12,822 nt of DNA from Gammaproteobacteria bacterium (GTDB taxonomy: Bacteria; Pseudomonadota; Gammaproteobacteria; Steroidobacterales; BM003). Below, in pieces: positions 1 to 7,810 of the stretch; position 1 is the first letter of the stretch, and each line of letters starts with the position of its first letter. Location of the stretch: the NCBI GenBank assembly GCA_026193125.1, contig JAPHSC010000308.1:1-12822 (forward strand). The letters are read 5' to 3'. A model generated the notes under the pieces. The model worked only from the letters and a program-made list of their open reading frames with translations. It did not search any database and was not told the DNA's origin. Made by a program: the position numbers and the translations under genes.

Positions 1-254
1 CCATGTTGCAGGGAAATCTTGCGCGCGACCTGCTCCCTGAGGGCCGGAACACCCGTCATGGGCGCATATTGATTTTGCCCACTATTGACGTGCCGGCTCA
101 AGGCGTCACGCAGGGCCTGTGGCGCATCGAACTCGGGAAAACCCTGGGACAGGTTCAGCGCGCCGGACTCGTTTGCCAACTGCGACATCAGCGTGAAAAT
201 GGTGGTCCCAACGCCCGGCAGCTTGCTGCTTAATGCTATTTCCGGTCTTGCCAT
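1..254 (-). CDS. Methionine aminotransferase (YbdL-like), N-terminal part, runs off the window
   Basis: PLP-dependent class I/II aminotransferase of the YbdL/kynurenine-aminotransferase-like group, which transaminates methionine and related amino acids in the cytosol. Only the first 84 codons are inside the window. They begin MARPEIALSSKLPGVGTTIF and continue with NLSQGFPEFDAP and NQYAPMTGVPALRE, which closely match the N terminus of E. coli YbdL (SKLPQLGTTIFTQMS, INLSQGFPDFDGP, NQYAPMTGVQALRE). The ATG at 254 is preceded by AGGAGG (minus strand, 259-264) with a 4-base spacer, a strong ribosome-binding site. The catalytic lysine and the rest of the fold lie left of position 1. The gene is divergent from the SYLF gene, and the two share the 191-bp interval 255-445. 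The family call is strong; the substrate is inferred. Confidence 0.9.
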   Translation of the reverse strand, partial: MARPEIALSSKLPGVGTTIFTLMSQLANESGALNLSQGFPEFDAPQALRDALSRHVNSGQNQYAPMTGVPALREQVARKISLQH

Positions 255-300
255 GTATCCTCCTGCCACAGCCGAAGCTTAGCCCCAGGCTGAGCCAGCG

Positions 301-322
301 GCAATGGACACTGGACCATTGC
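301..322. repeat. Perfect 7-bp inverted repeat in a divergent promoter region
   Basis: GCAATGG at 301-307 and CCATTGC at 316-322 are exact reverse complements separated by 8 bases. The repeat lies in the interval between the divergent aminotransferase and SYLF genes, 47-68 bases upstream of the aminotransferase ATG. That position suits an operator for a dimeric regulator or a leader hairpin. A 7-bp inverted repeat can occur by chance in an interval of this size, so the regulatory role is only suggested. Confidence 0.3.
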
Positions 323-445
323 AGGCACAAAACCTGTAAACTTGCGTTTTGACAGGCTGACTGGACTATCGGGCGGTTCAATCCTGAACCCCGGAACACA
401 AGCGAAACACTGCATCGATTTTTACGCGGCATCGGAGGCCACGTT

Positions 446-994
446 ATGAAACTGAAAAAAATTATGACCGGACTGGTTGCGCTGAGCGCGCTGGCTTTTG
501 GCATGCAAAGCCAGGCGGCGTGGCAACCCGACGCGGACAACCCGGTCCAGCTGGATACGGCGAAGGCCATCGCGTCATTCAAGAAAAATGACCCGAGCCT
601 GAGCCGGTTCTTCGAAAATGCCTATGGCTACGCGGTATATCCATCGGTAGGCAAAGGCGGCGTGGTCGTCGGCGGTGCTTACGGCAAGGGCATGGTATTT
701 GAACAAAACCAGCCCATAGGCACTTCCACTCTGAGCCAGGTGACCATCGGTCTGCAGCTTGGCGGGCAGGCATACAGCGAGATTATTTTCTTCAAGGACA
801 AGGTCGCGCTGGATGACTTCAAGCGTGGCAACTACGAAATGGGCGCCCAGGTGTCTGCCGTGGCAGCAACCGCTGGAGCTTCTGCCGATACCAGCTATAA
901 CGGCGGGGTTGCAGTATTCACGCTCGCCAAGGGCGGGTTGATGTTCGAGGCCTCGGTGGGCGGACAGAAATTTACGTTCACGCCTTACAAGTAA
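446..994 (+). CDS. Exported SYLF (Ysc84-type) lipid-binding domain protein
   Basis: The 182-residue product has an N-terminal Sec signal peptide: Lys residues at 2, 4 and 5, a hydrophobic core at about 8-19, and a probable signal peptidase I site after SQA (residue 24) or QAA. The mature part is a single SYLF domain, recognisable from YGYAVYPSVGKGG, the glycine-rich GVVVGGAYGKGMVF and the C-terminal GGLMFEASVGGQKF. SYLF domains bind phosphoinositides and other lipids in eukaryotes; bacterial members are small periplasmic or surface proteins whose role is mostly unknown. The ATG at 446 is preceded by GGAGG at 434-438 with a 7-base spacer. The gene stands alone and is closed by a strong terminator, so it is probably monocistronic. 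Function beyond lipid binding cannot be read from the sequence. Confidence 0.9.
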   Translation: MKLKKIMTGLVALSALAFGMQSQAAWQPDADNPVQLDTAKAIASFKKNDPSLSRFFENAYGYAVYPSVGKGGVVVGGAYGKGMVFEQNQPIGTSTLSQVTIGLQLGGQAYSEIIFFKDKVALDDFKRGNYEMGAQVSAVAATAGASADTSYNGGVAVFTLAKGGLMFEASVGGQKFTFTPYK

Positions 995-1008
995 CAACGA
1001 CAGCCTGA

Positions 1009-1036
1009 AAAAGGCCGGCGCAATGCCGGCCTTTTC
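1009..1036 (+). terminator. Intrinsic terminator of the SYLF gene
   Basis: A perfect 7-bp stem GGCCGGC (1013-1019) / GCCGGCC (1025-1031) encloses the 5-base loop GCAAT. It is flanked by AAAA before and TTTT after (1032-1035), extending the stem and giving the U-tract. It starts 14 bases after the SYLF stop. The A/T flanks make it potentially bidirectional, but only the plus-strand gene ends here. Confidence 0.88.
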
Positions 1037-1075
1037 CTGTTTAATCGAGCTGTTTGCCCAAGGAATCTTGCCGCC

Positions 1076-2287
1076 GTGGAAACCGGTGCGAACCAGACGG
1101 TAATGAGTCCTCGCCGGGCAGCGGGCAATGTGGCCCTGCTGGGCCTGGCCCAGGCCCTCAGCACCTGTGCACCCATCGTGGTGACACTCCTGGGCGGCAT
1201 TATTGGTACGCGCCTGGCACCCGAGGGCTGGTCCACCCTGCCCATGTCACTGATGATCGTCACCCTGGCTGCAGGTTCCGTTCCTGCGTCCTTGTTGATG
1301 CGTCGTGTTGGCCGCCGCACAGGGTTTGCCGGCGCTTCCCTGCTGGGAGCAAGCGGTGCGCTGGTGGTAGCCCTGGCACTGCACCGACAGAGCTTCACGC
1401 TTCTTTGCGTCGGCACCATGCTGATGGGCGCCAACGGTTCTTTCGTCATGCAGTATCGATTCGCCGCGGCCGAGAGTGTCCCGCTGCACCAGATTAGCCG
1501 GGCTATTTCGGGTGTGCTCCTGGGGACCGTGTTTGCAGCCTGGGCTGGTCCCGAATTGGCGGCGAAGGCTCGCTGGCTGGTACCCGATGTGGAATACGCA
1601 GGTTCATTCCTGCTGCTGGCAGGCTGTTTGTTGACAGGCACCCTGGTGCTGCTGTGTATCAAGGAACCAGGCACCCGCGAGTTCTCGGAGAGCGGAGAGG
1701 AACGTCCGCTGCCGACTCTACTTAGACAACCCGCGTTGATGATCGCCATCCTGTCCGCGGCCGTTGGTTATGGCGTCATGAACCTGGTCATGACCGCAAC
1801 GCCCATCAGCATGCATGTCATGCACGGACACTCCATCGAGGACACCGCGCTGGTGATCCAGTCCCATGTCACGGCCATGTACCTGCCTTCATTGTTCAGC
1901 GGTTTGTTGATCGCCAGACTGGGTATTCCTGTAATGATGACGGGCGGCGCGTTGCTCCTGGGAGCGACGGTCATTGCCGGTCTCTCGGGTCACCACGTGC
2001 ACAATTACTGGCTGGCCCTGGTGAGCCTGGGGGTAGGCTGGAACTTCCTGTTTGTCTCCGGCACGACCCTGCTGACCCGTCAATATCACAGTAGTGAACG
2101 ATTCAAGGTGCAGGCCCTGAACGATGTGACCGTGTTCGGCTCCTCGGCGCTGGGCTCCTTGCTGGCCGGCCGCATCGTCTACCTCATGGGCTGGCAAAGC
2201 CTGATGCTGGCCTGCCTGCCCCTGCTGGTGATCATGGGCCTGGGGATCATCAAGCTCGCACGGCTGCCAAACAAGGCACCCGGCTAG
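1076..2287 (+). CDS. Major facilitator superfamily (MFS) permease
   Basis: The 403-residue inner-membrane protein is almost entirely hydrophobic, with about 12 predicted membrane segments in two halves. The loop after segment 2 carries a degenerate MFS motif A (SLLMRRVGRRTGF, about residues 72-84). An equivalent stretch in the second half reads GLLIARLGIPVMMTGG (276-291). The segment GVGWNFLFVSGTTLLTRQY (319-337) followed by RFKVQALND is typical of a group of bacterial MFS_1 proteins of unassigned substrate. The start is a GTG at 1076 with AGGA at 1061-1064, 11 bases upstream. An in-frame ATG at 1103 lacks a visible ribosome-binding site and would remove nine residues. The gene follows the SYLF terminator and converges on the OPT transporter. 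Substrate unknown; exporter or importer cannot be told apart. Confidence 0.85.
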   Translation: METGANQTVMSPRRAAGNVALLGLAQALSTCAPIVVTLLGGIIGTRLAPEGWSTLPMSLMIVTLAAGSVPASLLMRRVGRRTGFAGASLLGASGALVVALALHRQSFTLLCVGTMLMGANGSFVMQYRFAAAESVPLHQISRAISGVLLGTVFAAWAGPELAAKARWLVPDVEYAGSFLLLAGCLLTGTLVLLCIKEPGTREFSESGEERPLPTLLRQPALMIAILSAAVGYGVMNLVMTATPISMHVMHGHSIEDTALVIQSHVTAMYLPSLFSGLLIARLGIPVMMTGGALLLGATVIAGLSGHHVHNYWLALVSLGVGWNFLFVSGTTLLTRQYHSSERFKVQALNDVTVFGSSALGSLLAGRIVYLMGWQSLMLACLPLLVIMGLGIIKLARLPNKAPG

Positions 2288-2477
2288 CCATCAGAAGCGA
2301 GACGCGCACAGGCAAGAGAAAGTCCTAACCGCGTTCGAAGCGCAATCGACATACGCGAAGACCATCCACATAAAGCCCGGCGCAATGCTCTCGCGACGTT
2401 ACCGGTTCGCAGCGATTTTCCGCGTTCGTACACCGCGCAGCACGGCACGTCATGCTCGTTACGGACTTGCTACCCGA
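2288..2477. other. Convergent intergenic interval with no gene seen
   Basis: 190 bases separate the convergent ends of the MFS and OPT genes. I see no start codon with a ribosome-binding site, no strong hairpin followed by a T-run on either strand, and no repeat. A plus-strand open frame from 2385 runs mostly across the antisense of the OPT gene and has no family-like features. Confidence 0.5.
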
Positions 2478-4454
2478 TCACTCGTGAGGTCGTTTTACCA
2501 GCCAGACAAAGCCGGCAACGAACAGGGTAAAGGCCACTGCCCCACCCAATGCAACAGCCAACTCCGAGCCCATCCAGGCCGTACCTATGCCCTCGGGCTT
2601 GCTTCCATAGATGAAGGCCACCGCAGCGATACCCACACCAAGCAGACCCTCGCCACCGACGAAACCGCTGCCCAGCAAGATACCTTTTTCACGTCGGTCA
2701 GTGGTCTGCTCTTCCGATGTCGATGAGCGTTCCAACAGGCCGCGCAGCAGGCCGCCCAGGAACACCGGCGTCATGGTGGCAACCGGCAGGTACACGCCGA
2801 CCGCAAAGGGTAGCGAGGGAATTCGTAGCACTTCGCAAACCAGGGCAATACCCGCGCCGATACCCACCAGGGCCCAGGGCAATGACTGGTCCAGCACCCC
2901 GTCAATCACGATCTTCATCAAGGTGGCCTGGGGCGCAGGCAGTTCGGCGCTGCCGAATCCGAAGGTCTCGGCCAGCAGCATTACCGACAGACAGACGAAG
3001 GTGGCCGAGCTGAGCACACCGATCAATTCAGCGGTCTGCTGACGACGCGGTGTCGCCCCGAGCAGAAACCCTGTTTTCAAATCCTGCGAAGTATCACCTG
3101 CGATAGACGCAGCAATCGCCACCACACAGCCCACGGTGAGGGCCGCCACCTTGCCGTTGAGATCGGTCCATCCCATGGCCAGGAATACGCCGGCAGTACC
3201 CAGCAGGGTTGCGATGGTCATGCCGCTGGTGGGATTCGAAGTCACCCCGACCAGACCGACAATGCGTGACGCGACGGTCACAAACAAAAAGGAAAACACC
3301 ACCACGCAAAGAGCGGCGAGCAAACGCGGGAACAAGCCGCCCAGTGCGGGAAAGGCGATCGCCGGAATGGCCAGGACCAGGAACAGCACGACAAGACCGA
3401 TGCCGACAAATCGCAGCGACAGGTCGGTGTCGGTACGCGCCATCTTTGCCGGGCCGCCGGCGCCCATATCCCGGCCCAATTGAGTCGCACCAATCTTGAT
3501 GCTCTGGATCATGACCGGCAGGGAACGAATAAGCGTAATAATGCCCGCCGTGGCCACTGCTCCTGCGCCGATATATCTCACGTAACGGGTCCAGATCAGG
3601 CCCGGTGACATGTCTTTTATCAACATGTGGGTTTCCGGAAATAACGGTAGCAGGCGAGACTCACCCCAATACGCGATGGCAGGAATGATCACCAGCGAGG
3701 CCAGCAGGCCTCCCCCCACCATGACGGCCGCCACCCTGGGACCCAGGATATATCCCACACCGAAGAGCGCAGGCGACAGGTCCATGCCCAGCTCGCCCTT
3801 TTTCAGGAACGGAATTTTCGCGTGCACATCATCCGGGATGGCCCGCAACCAGGAGGTCAGAAACTTGAATGCCGCGCCGCCGGCCAGCCCGTAAAACACA
3901 TAGCGCGCCTTGCTGCCGCCAACCTCATTCGCGACCAATACCTCCGCACAAGCGGTACCTTCCGGGTAAGGCAGATTGCCGTGCTCACGCTGAATCAGAA
4001 ATCGGCGCAAAGGAATCATGAACAGAATACCCAGCAGACCGCCGGTCATCGCGAGCATGGTCATTTGCAGCAGGCCAGGCGCGACACCCCACATGAACAA
4101 TGCGGGCAGGGTGAAAATTACGCCACTGGCCAGCGAAGAAGACGCCGAACCGGTGGTTTGGGCGAGGTTCGCCTCCAGGATGGTGCCGCCCCGGCCTGCG
4201 GACTCCAGCGCCCGGAACACGGCAACCGTCATCACCGCAACCGGGATGGAGGTACTGATAGTAAGCCCCGCCCGCAGGCCCAGGTAGGCGTTTGCCGCGC
4301 CGAATATGATTCCGAACAGGATGCCAAGCACCACTGCCTTTACGGTGAACTCGGGCAAAGAATCCGTCTCGCCGCTTACATAAGGCTGGTACACCTCCCC
4401 GTCTTTCAAGGGACGGTAGGCAGATTCATCCAGCCCGACTTTCTGCTCAGGCAT
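2478..4454 (-). CDS. OPT-family oligopeptide transporter
   Basis: The 658-residue polytopic inner-membrane protein belongs to the oligopeptide transporter (OPT) superfamily, proton-coupled importers of small peptides or metal-chelate peptides. Hallmarks are LGLRAGLTISTSIPVAV near residue 60, TGSASSSLASGVIFTLPAL at about 101-119, the signature NLPYPEGTACAEVLVAN in the first third, and GDTSQDLKTGFLLGATPRRQ in the second half, as in prokaryotic OPT proteins of the TIGR00733 type. The length fits the family. I chose the ATG at 4454 because GGAG (minus strand, 4464-4467) lies 9 bases upstream. A GTG at 4469 would add five residues but has no ribosome-binding site. The gene diverges from the SulP gene over about 90 bases and converges on the MFS gene. 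The exact substrate cannot be inferred. Confidence 0.93.
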   Translation of the reverse strand: MPEQKVGLDESAYRPLKDGEVYQPYVSGETDSLPEFTVKAVVLGILFGIIFGAANAYLGLRAGLTISTSIPVAVMTVAVFRALESAGRGGTILEANLAQTTGSASSSLASGVIFTLPALFMWGVAPGLLQMTMLAMTGGLLGILFMIPLRRFLIQREHGNLPYPEGTACAEVLVANEVGGSKARYVFYGLAGGAAFKFLTSWLRAIPDDVHAKIPFLKKGELGMDLSPALFGVGYILGPRVAAVMVGGGLLASLVIIPAIAYWGESRLLPLFPETHMLIKDMSPGLIWTRYVRYIGAGAVATAGIITLIRSLPVMIQSIKIGATQLGRDMGAGGPAKMARTDTDLSLRFVGIGLVVLFLVLAIPAIAFPALGGLFPRLLAALCVVVFSFLFVTVASRIVGLVGVTSNPTSGMTIATLLGTAGVFLAMGWTDLNGKVAALTVGCVVAIAASIAGDTSQDLKTGFLLGATPRRQQTAELIGVLSSATFVCLSVMLLAETFGFGSAELPAPQATLMKIVIDGVLDQSLPWALVGIGAGIALVCEVLRIPSLPFAVGVYLPVATMTPVFLGGLLRGLLERSSTSEEQTTDRREKGILLGSGFVGGEGLLGVGIAAVAFIYGSKPEGIGTAWMGSELAVALGGAVAFTLFVAGFVWLVKRPHE

Positions 4455-4544
4455 GCTGTTTAACTCCACGGCATTGACGTCAGGCCAGTGTAACAGACGC
4501 TCATCGGCCCACTAGTCGCCACGCTTCGGCTATTATTCCGGAAC

Positions 4545-6221
4545 ATGATGAAGCCGATGCAAAATTTGCTCACAACCATATCAGGGGAACAACGACGTGG
4601 CGACATTCGCGGTGGCCTGCAGGCCGCGGCGCTGTCTCTACCGTTGGCTCTTGCCTTCGGACTGCTCTCGGGCGCCGGTCCCGTGGCGGGATTCTACGGC
4701 GCCATCTGCGTGGGTTTTCTCGCCGCCATGTTTGGCGGCACCCAGGCACAGATTTCTGGTCCCACCGGCCCGACAGCCCTGGTGCTGGCCGCCGTGATCA
4801 CAAGTTTTCCCGGCGCGCCAGAGAAAGTATTTACCGTGGTGATGCTGGCGGGATTTGCCCAGATGGTCTTCGGTGCCCTGGGCCTGGGCAAGTACACTTA
4901 CCTGCTGCCCTACCCGGTGATTTCTGGCTGGGCCAGCGGTATTGGCACAGTGATTATCATTATGCAGCTGGCGCCCCTGCTGGGTCTGCCGCCGATGTCA
5001 CACCCAACCCAGGCCTTGATGCATCTGTCCAGCGATCTCCACGATGTCAACTCCGATGCCCTGGTGCTGGGCGTACTATCCCTGGCCGTTGCCCTGTCGG
5101 TGCCGACGCGATTTCGCCATTTGCTGCCACCTCACCTGCTGGCCCTGATCGTGGGTACCCTGGCCGGAACCCTGGTGTTCACCGAAGCCCCGAGGCTGGG
5201 TCCAATTGACTCGGTGCTACCGACCTTGCAGGCCTTCACCATGACCCAGGCCGACATGAACACCATGCTGTTCGCAGCCCTCAGTATCGCCTTGCTGGGC
5301 AGTATCGATTCCCTGCTTGCCTCCATGGCTGCCGACGCCAAGACCCACACCTATCACAACTCGGACCGTGAACTCATGGGCCAGGGGCTGGGTAATTTGG
5401 TGGCTGGTTTGTTTGGCGCAGTCCCCGGCGCCGGTGCCACGGTGCGCACCATGACCAATATTCACTGGGGTGGGCGTACGCGATTATCGGGCGTGGTGTG
5501 CTCCGGTACCCTCCTGCTTACCTTGCTGATTTTCAGCCTGCTGCTGGAACGTATTCCGGTAGCGGTGCTCTCGGGCATCTTGATCAAGGTCGCCCTGGAT
5601 ATTATCGACTGGCGCTATCTGCGCCGTGCGCGCACCGCGCCACGCACCGGCCTGACACTGATGTTCACGGTTATGGCGCTGACCGTGGTGTTCAACCTGG
5701 TCCTGGCCGTGGCAGTGGGTGTCATTGCCGCCAGCCTGCTGTTCGTCAAGCGTATGGCCGATGTGGAACTGGAGGCGGTGAAGACCTTCGACAATACCGC
5801 CGGCGAGACCTCACTCGACGATGCCGAGGCGCGGGCCATGGACCGACTGACCGGCCAGGTTTTCATCATCCGTTTCTCCGGACCCATGAGCTTCGGGGCG
5901 GCGAACCGACTGCATCGTCGCCTGGCCGGCTATGAGAATTACCAGGTGCTGATACTCGATTTGCGGGATGTATCCAGCGCAGACTCCAGCGCCGTCATGG
6001 CCCTGGAAAACATCATCAACAACGCCCGGGACGACAATCACACGGTGATCCTGGTGGGTTTGAACACCACCGTGGCACGCAAGTTCGCCCTGCTCGGTGT
6101 GCTCGACCTGATTCGCGACGTGGAACGCTACCAGGATCTGTTGGAGGCGCTGGACTACGCCGCCAAGGTGCTGAATATCGACGTAACCGATCAACCGGCA
6201 GAGGATGCCACGCGGGACTAG
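4545..6221 (+). CDS. SulP-family anion transporter with STAS domain, BicA-like
   Basis: The 558-residue inner-membrane transporter has a SulP membrane domain (about 15-402) and a C-terminal cytosolic STAS domain (about 435-545). Its sequence tracks cyanobacterial BicA, a Na+/HCO3- symporter, more closely than a generic sulfate permease. Shared stretches include LALAFGLLSGAG (about 34-45), FGGTQAQISGPTGP (63-76), LPYPVISGWASGIG, ELMGQGLGNLVAGLFG and GAGATV (295-300). From memory of the BicA structure, T69, D258, G300, A301 and T302 correspond to T74, D255, G297, A298 and T299 here. BicA T262 corresponds to A259, a substitution at the proposed Na+ site. In the STAS domain the stretch LILDLRDVSSADSSAVMALE is present. 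No clear Shine-Dalgarno precedes ATG 4545; ATGs at 4548 and 4557 are alternatives. It leads a plus-strand run with the decarboxylase 62 bases downstream. Bicarbonate as substrate is likely but not proven. Confidence 0.9.
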   Translation: MMKPMQNLLTTISGEQRRGDIRGGLQAAALSLPLALAFGLLSGAGPVAGFYGAICVGFLAAMFGGTQAQISGPTGPTALVLAAVITSFPGAPEKVFTVVMLAGFAQMVFGALGLGKYTYLLPYPVISGWASGIGTVIIIMQLAPLLGLPPMSHPTQALMHLSSDLHDVNSDALVLGVLSLAVALSVPTRFRHLLPPHLLALIVGTLAGTLVFTEAPRLGPIDSVLPTLQAFTMTQADMNTMLFAALSIALLGSIDSLLASMAADAKTHTYHNSDRELMGQGLGNLVAGLFGAVPGAGATVRTMTNIHWGGRTRLSGVVCSGTLLLTLLIFSLLLERIPVAVLSGILIKVALDIIDWRYLRRARTAPRTGLTLMFTVMALTVVFNLVLAVAVGVIAASLLFVKRMADVELEAVKTFDNTAGETSLDDAEARAMDRLTGQVFIIRFSGPMSFGAANRLHRRLAGYENYQVLILDLRDVSSADSSAVMALENIINNARDDNHTVILVGLNTTVARKFALLGVLDLIRDVERYQDLLEALDYAAKVLNIDVTDQPAEDATRD

Positions 6222-6283
6222 ATTATCGGCGCGATGCGTTACAACCCTTGCCCGTCAATGCCTACTACGGATACGAACACGCT

Positions 6284-7732
6284 ATGCGCGAACTCGAACA
6301 GGAACTGGCCAGGCTGGAAACAGTGGCCCGGCGGCTTGAGCCGGAAACCGGATCCAGGCGCCACCACAACCAACAGGTACTGGACTACGCCGATGACTTC
6401 CTGGAGACGCTGCCGGGGCTGAAAACCTTTCGCAGTATGCCCTGCGGCGCATTGCTGGCGGCCATGCCCGTGACCGAGCAGCCTTACTCCATGGAGCAGG
6501 TCCTGCAGGCCCTTGCGCGTGACGTGGATACGCCCGGGATCAATCCGGCCTCCGGTGGGCACCTGGGCTATATACCCGGCGGCGGTCAGTATTACGCAGC
6601 GCTGGGCGACTATCTGGCCGACGTATTCAATCGCTATGCGGGCGTGGCCTATGCCTCACCCGGTGCGGTGCAACTGGAAAAGTCCCTGCTGCGCTGGATG
6701 GCTGACATGGTGGGCTACCCGGCCGTGGCGGCTGGCGATTTAACCTCGGGTGGCAGCATGGCCAACCTGATGGGCGTGGTTGCGGCGCGCGAGGCGGCCG
6801 AGCTCAAGGGCAGTCAGTTGGAGCGCAGTCCGATTTACCTGACCGCCCAGACCCACCACTGCGTGGACAAGGCCCTGCGCATTGCCGGCCTGGGCGAATG
6901 CCCGCGCCGCATGATCTCCATGGACGCAGGCTTCCGCATGGACACGGGGGCACTGGCGGCGAGCATCCAGAATGACCGCAACGCGGGACTCAAGCCCTGG
7001 CTGATTGTCGGCTCGGCCGGCACTACCGATACCGGGTCAGTGGACCCGCTGGCTGAGATCGCGGATATCGCTGCGTTCCACGGTATCTGGTTTCACCTGG
7101 ATGCTGCTTATGGCGGCTTTTTCATGCTCTCTGATCATGCGAAGAACGTGCTCAAGGGTATCGAGCAAAGTGACTCTGTGGTCATCGATCCCCACAAGGG
7201 CCTGTTCCTGCCCTATGGCTCCGGTGCGATCCTGGTCCGGGACGGCGCCGCCCTGCACAAGGCCCATTACTACGACGCCAATTACATGCAGGACGCCCGC
7301 GCCGACGAACAGGATCTCTCTCCAGCGGATTTGTCGCCGGAGTTAAGCCGGCCCTTCCGCGGTCTGCGTATGTGGCTGCCATTGATGTTGTGCGGACTGG
7401 CGCCGTTTCGCGCGGCCCTGGATGAGAAATTGCTGCTGGCCCGGTATTTTCACAAGACGCTATCTGCCCTGCCCGGCTGGGAAGTCGGTCCCGAACCGGA
7501 ATTGTCCGTGGTGACCTACCGCCACCTGCCCCACTCCGGCGACCCGAACGAATTCAATCGGAAATTGGTGCAAGCCATCCATGACGACGGCCGAGTATTT
7601 GTCAGCTCCACGGTGATCAACGGCAGATTTATGCTGCGTCTGGCCGTGCTGCATTTTCGCACTCACAGGGAACAGGTAGACCTGCTGCTGGAATTGCTCG
7701 CCCAGCAGGCCGCGAGGCTTTCCGGGAGTTGA
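6284..7732 (+). CDS. PLP-dependent group II amino acid decarboxylase
   Basis: Cytosolic fold-type I PLP enzyme of the pyridoxal-dependent decarboxylase family (DOPA/aromatic amino acid, histidine and glutamate decarboxylases). From the ATG at 6284 it has 482 residues, typical for the family. Visible active-site elements are TSGGSMAN (154-161, phosphate contacts), THHCVDKA with H192 in the position that stacks on the PLP ring, HLDAAYGG with D273 pairing to the pyridine nitrogen, and IDPHKGLFLPYGSG with K305 as the Schiff-base lysine. The N-terminal HLGYIPGGGQYYAALGDYLA and FNRYAGVAYASPGAV are the usual substrate-pocket region. A TTG at 6248 would add 12 residues; neither start has a convincing ribosome-binding site, so ATG is preferred. 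The gene sits 62 bases after the SulP gene and is probably cotranscribed. The amino acid substrate cannot be assigned. Confidence 0.9.
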   Translation: MRELEQELARLETVARRLEPETGSRRHHNQQVLDYADDFLETLPGLKTFRSMPCGALLAAMPVTEQPYSMEQVLQALARDVDTPGINPASGGHLGYIPGGGQYYAALGDYLADVFNRYAGVAYASPGAVQLEKSLLRWMADMVGYPAVAAGDLTSGGSMANLMGVVAAREAAELKGSQLERSPIYLTAQTHHCVDKALRIAGLGECPRRMISMDAGFRMDTGALAASIQNDRNAGLKPWLIVGSAGTTDTGSVDPLAEIADIAAFHGIWFHLDAAYGGFFMLSDHAKNVLKGIEQSDSVVIDPHKGLFLPYGSGAILVRDGAALHKAHYYDANYMQDARADEQDLSPADLSPELSRPFRGLRMWLPLMLCGLAPFRAALDEKLLLARYFHKTLSALPGWEVGPEPELSVVTYRHLPHSGDPNEFNRKLVQAIHDDGRVFVSSTVINGRFMLRLAVLHFRTHREQVDLLLELLAQQAARLSGS

Positions 7733-7797
7733 GTACAATTCATTGCCCAGGCAGGCTCTGAGCAAAAAGGCAGAGCGATGTTTAATCAGTTTCCCGC

Positions 7798-7804
7798 GGG
7801 AGGG
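7798..7804 (+). promoter_or_regulatory. Ribosome-binding site deciding the NDUFA9-like start
   Basis: GGGAGGG followed by a 6-base spacer and ATG at 7811. It is much stronger than the AAGG before the competing ATG at 7778, and so supports the shorter protein that opens with the Rossmann strand. Confidence 0.8.
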
Positions 7805-7810
7805 ACGAGA

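Noticed and set aside
349..354. TTGACA hexamer upstream of the SYLF gene as a sigma-70 -35 box
   Set aside because: No acceptable -10 hexamer lies 16-18 bases downstream (the sequence there is GC-rich), so a promoter cannot be supported from this box alone.
106..582. Minus-strand open frame spanning the aminotransferase start and the SYLF gene
   Set aside because: It overlaps both real genes in the wrong frame and crosses their divergent promoter region; no domain is recognisable.
985..1749. Minus-strand open frame of 254 codons opposite the MFS gene
   Set aside because: Its product is Arg/Pro/Ser-rich without hydrophobic or domain patterning, and the plus strand carries a clear MFS protein.
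3822..4463. Plus-strand open frame of about 213 codons opposite the OPT gene
   Set aside because: It is antisense to highly conserved OPT motifs, and its composition is Gln/Arg/His-rich, which fits a shadow frame.
4531..4536. TATTAT as a -10 box for the SulP gene
   Set aside because: It is only 8 bases from the ATG and has no matching -35 hexamer at the right distance.
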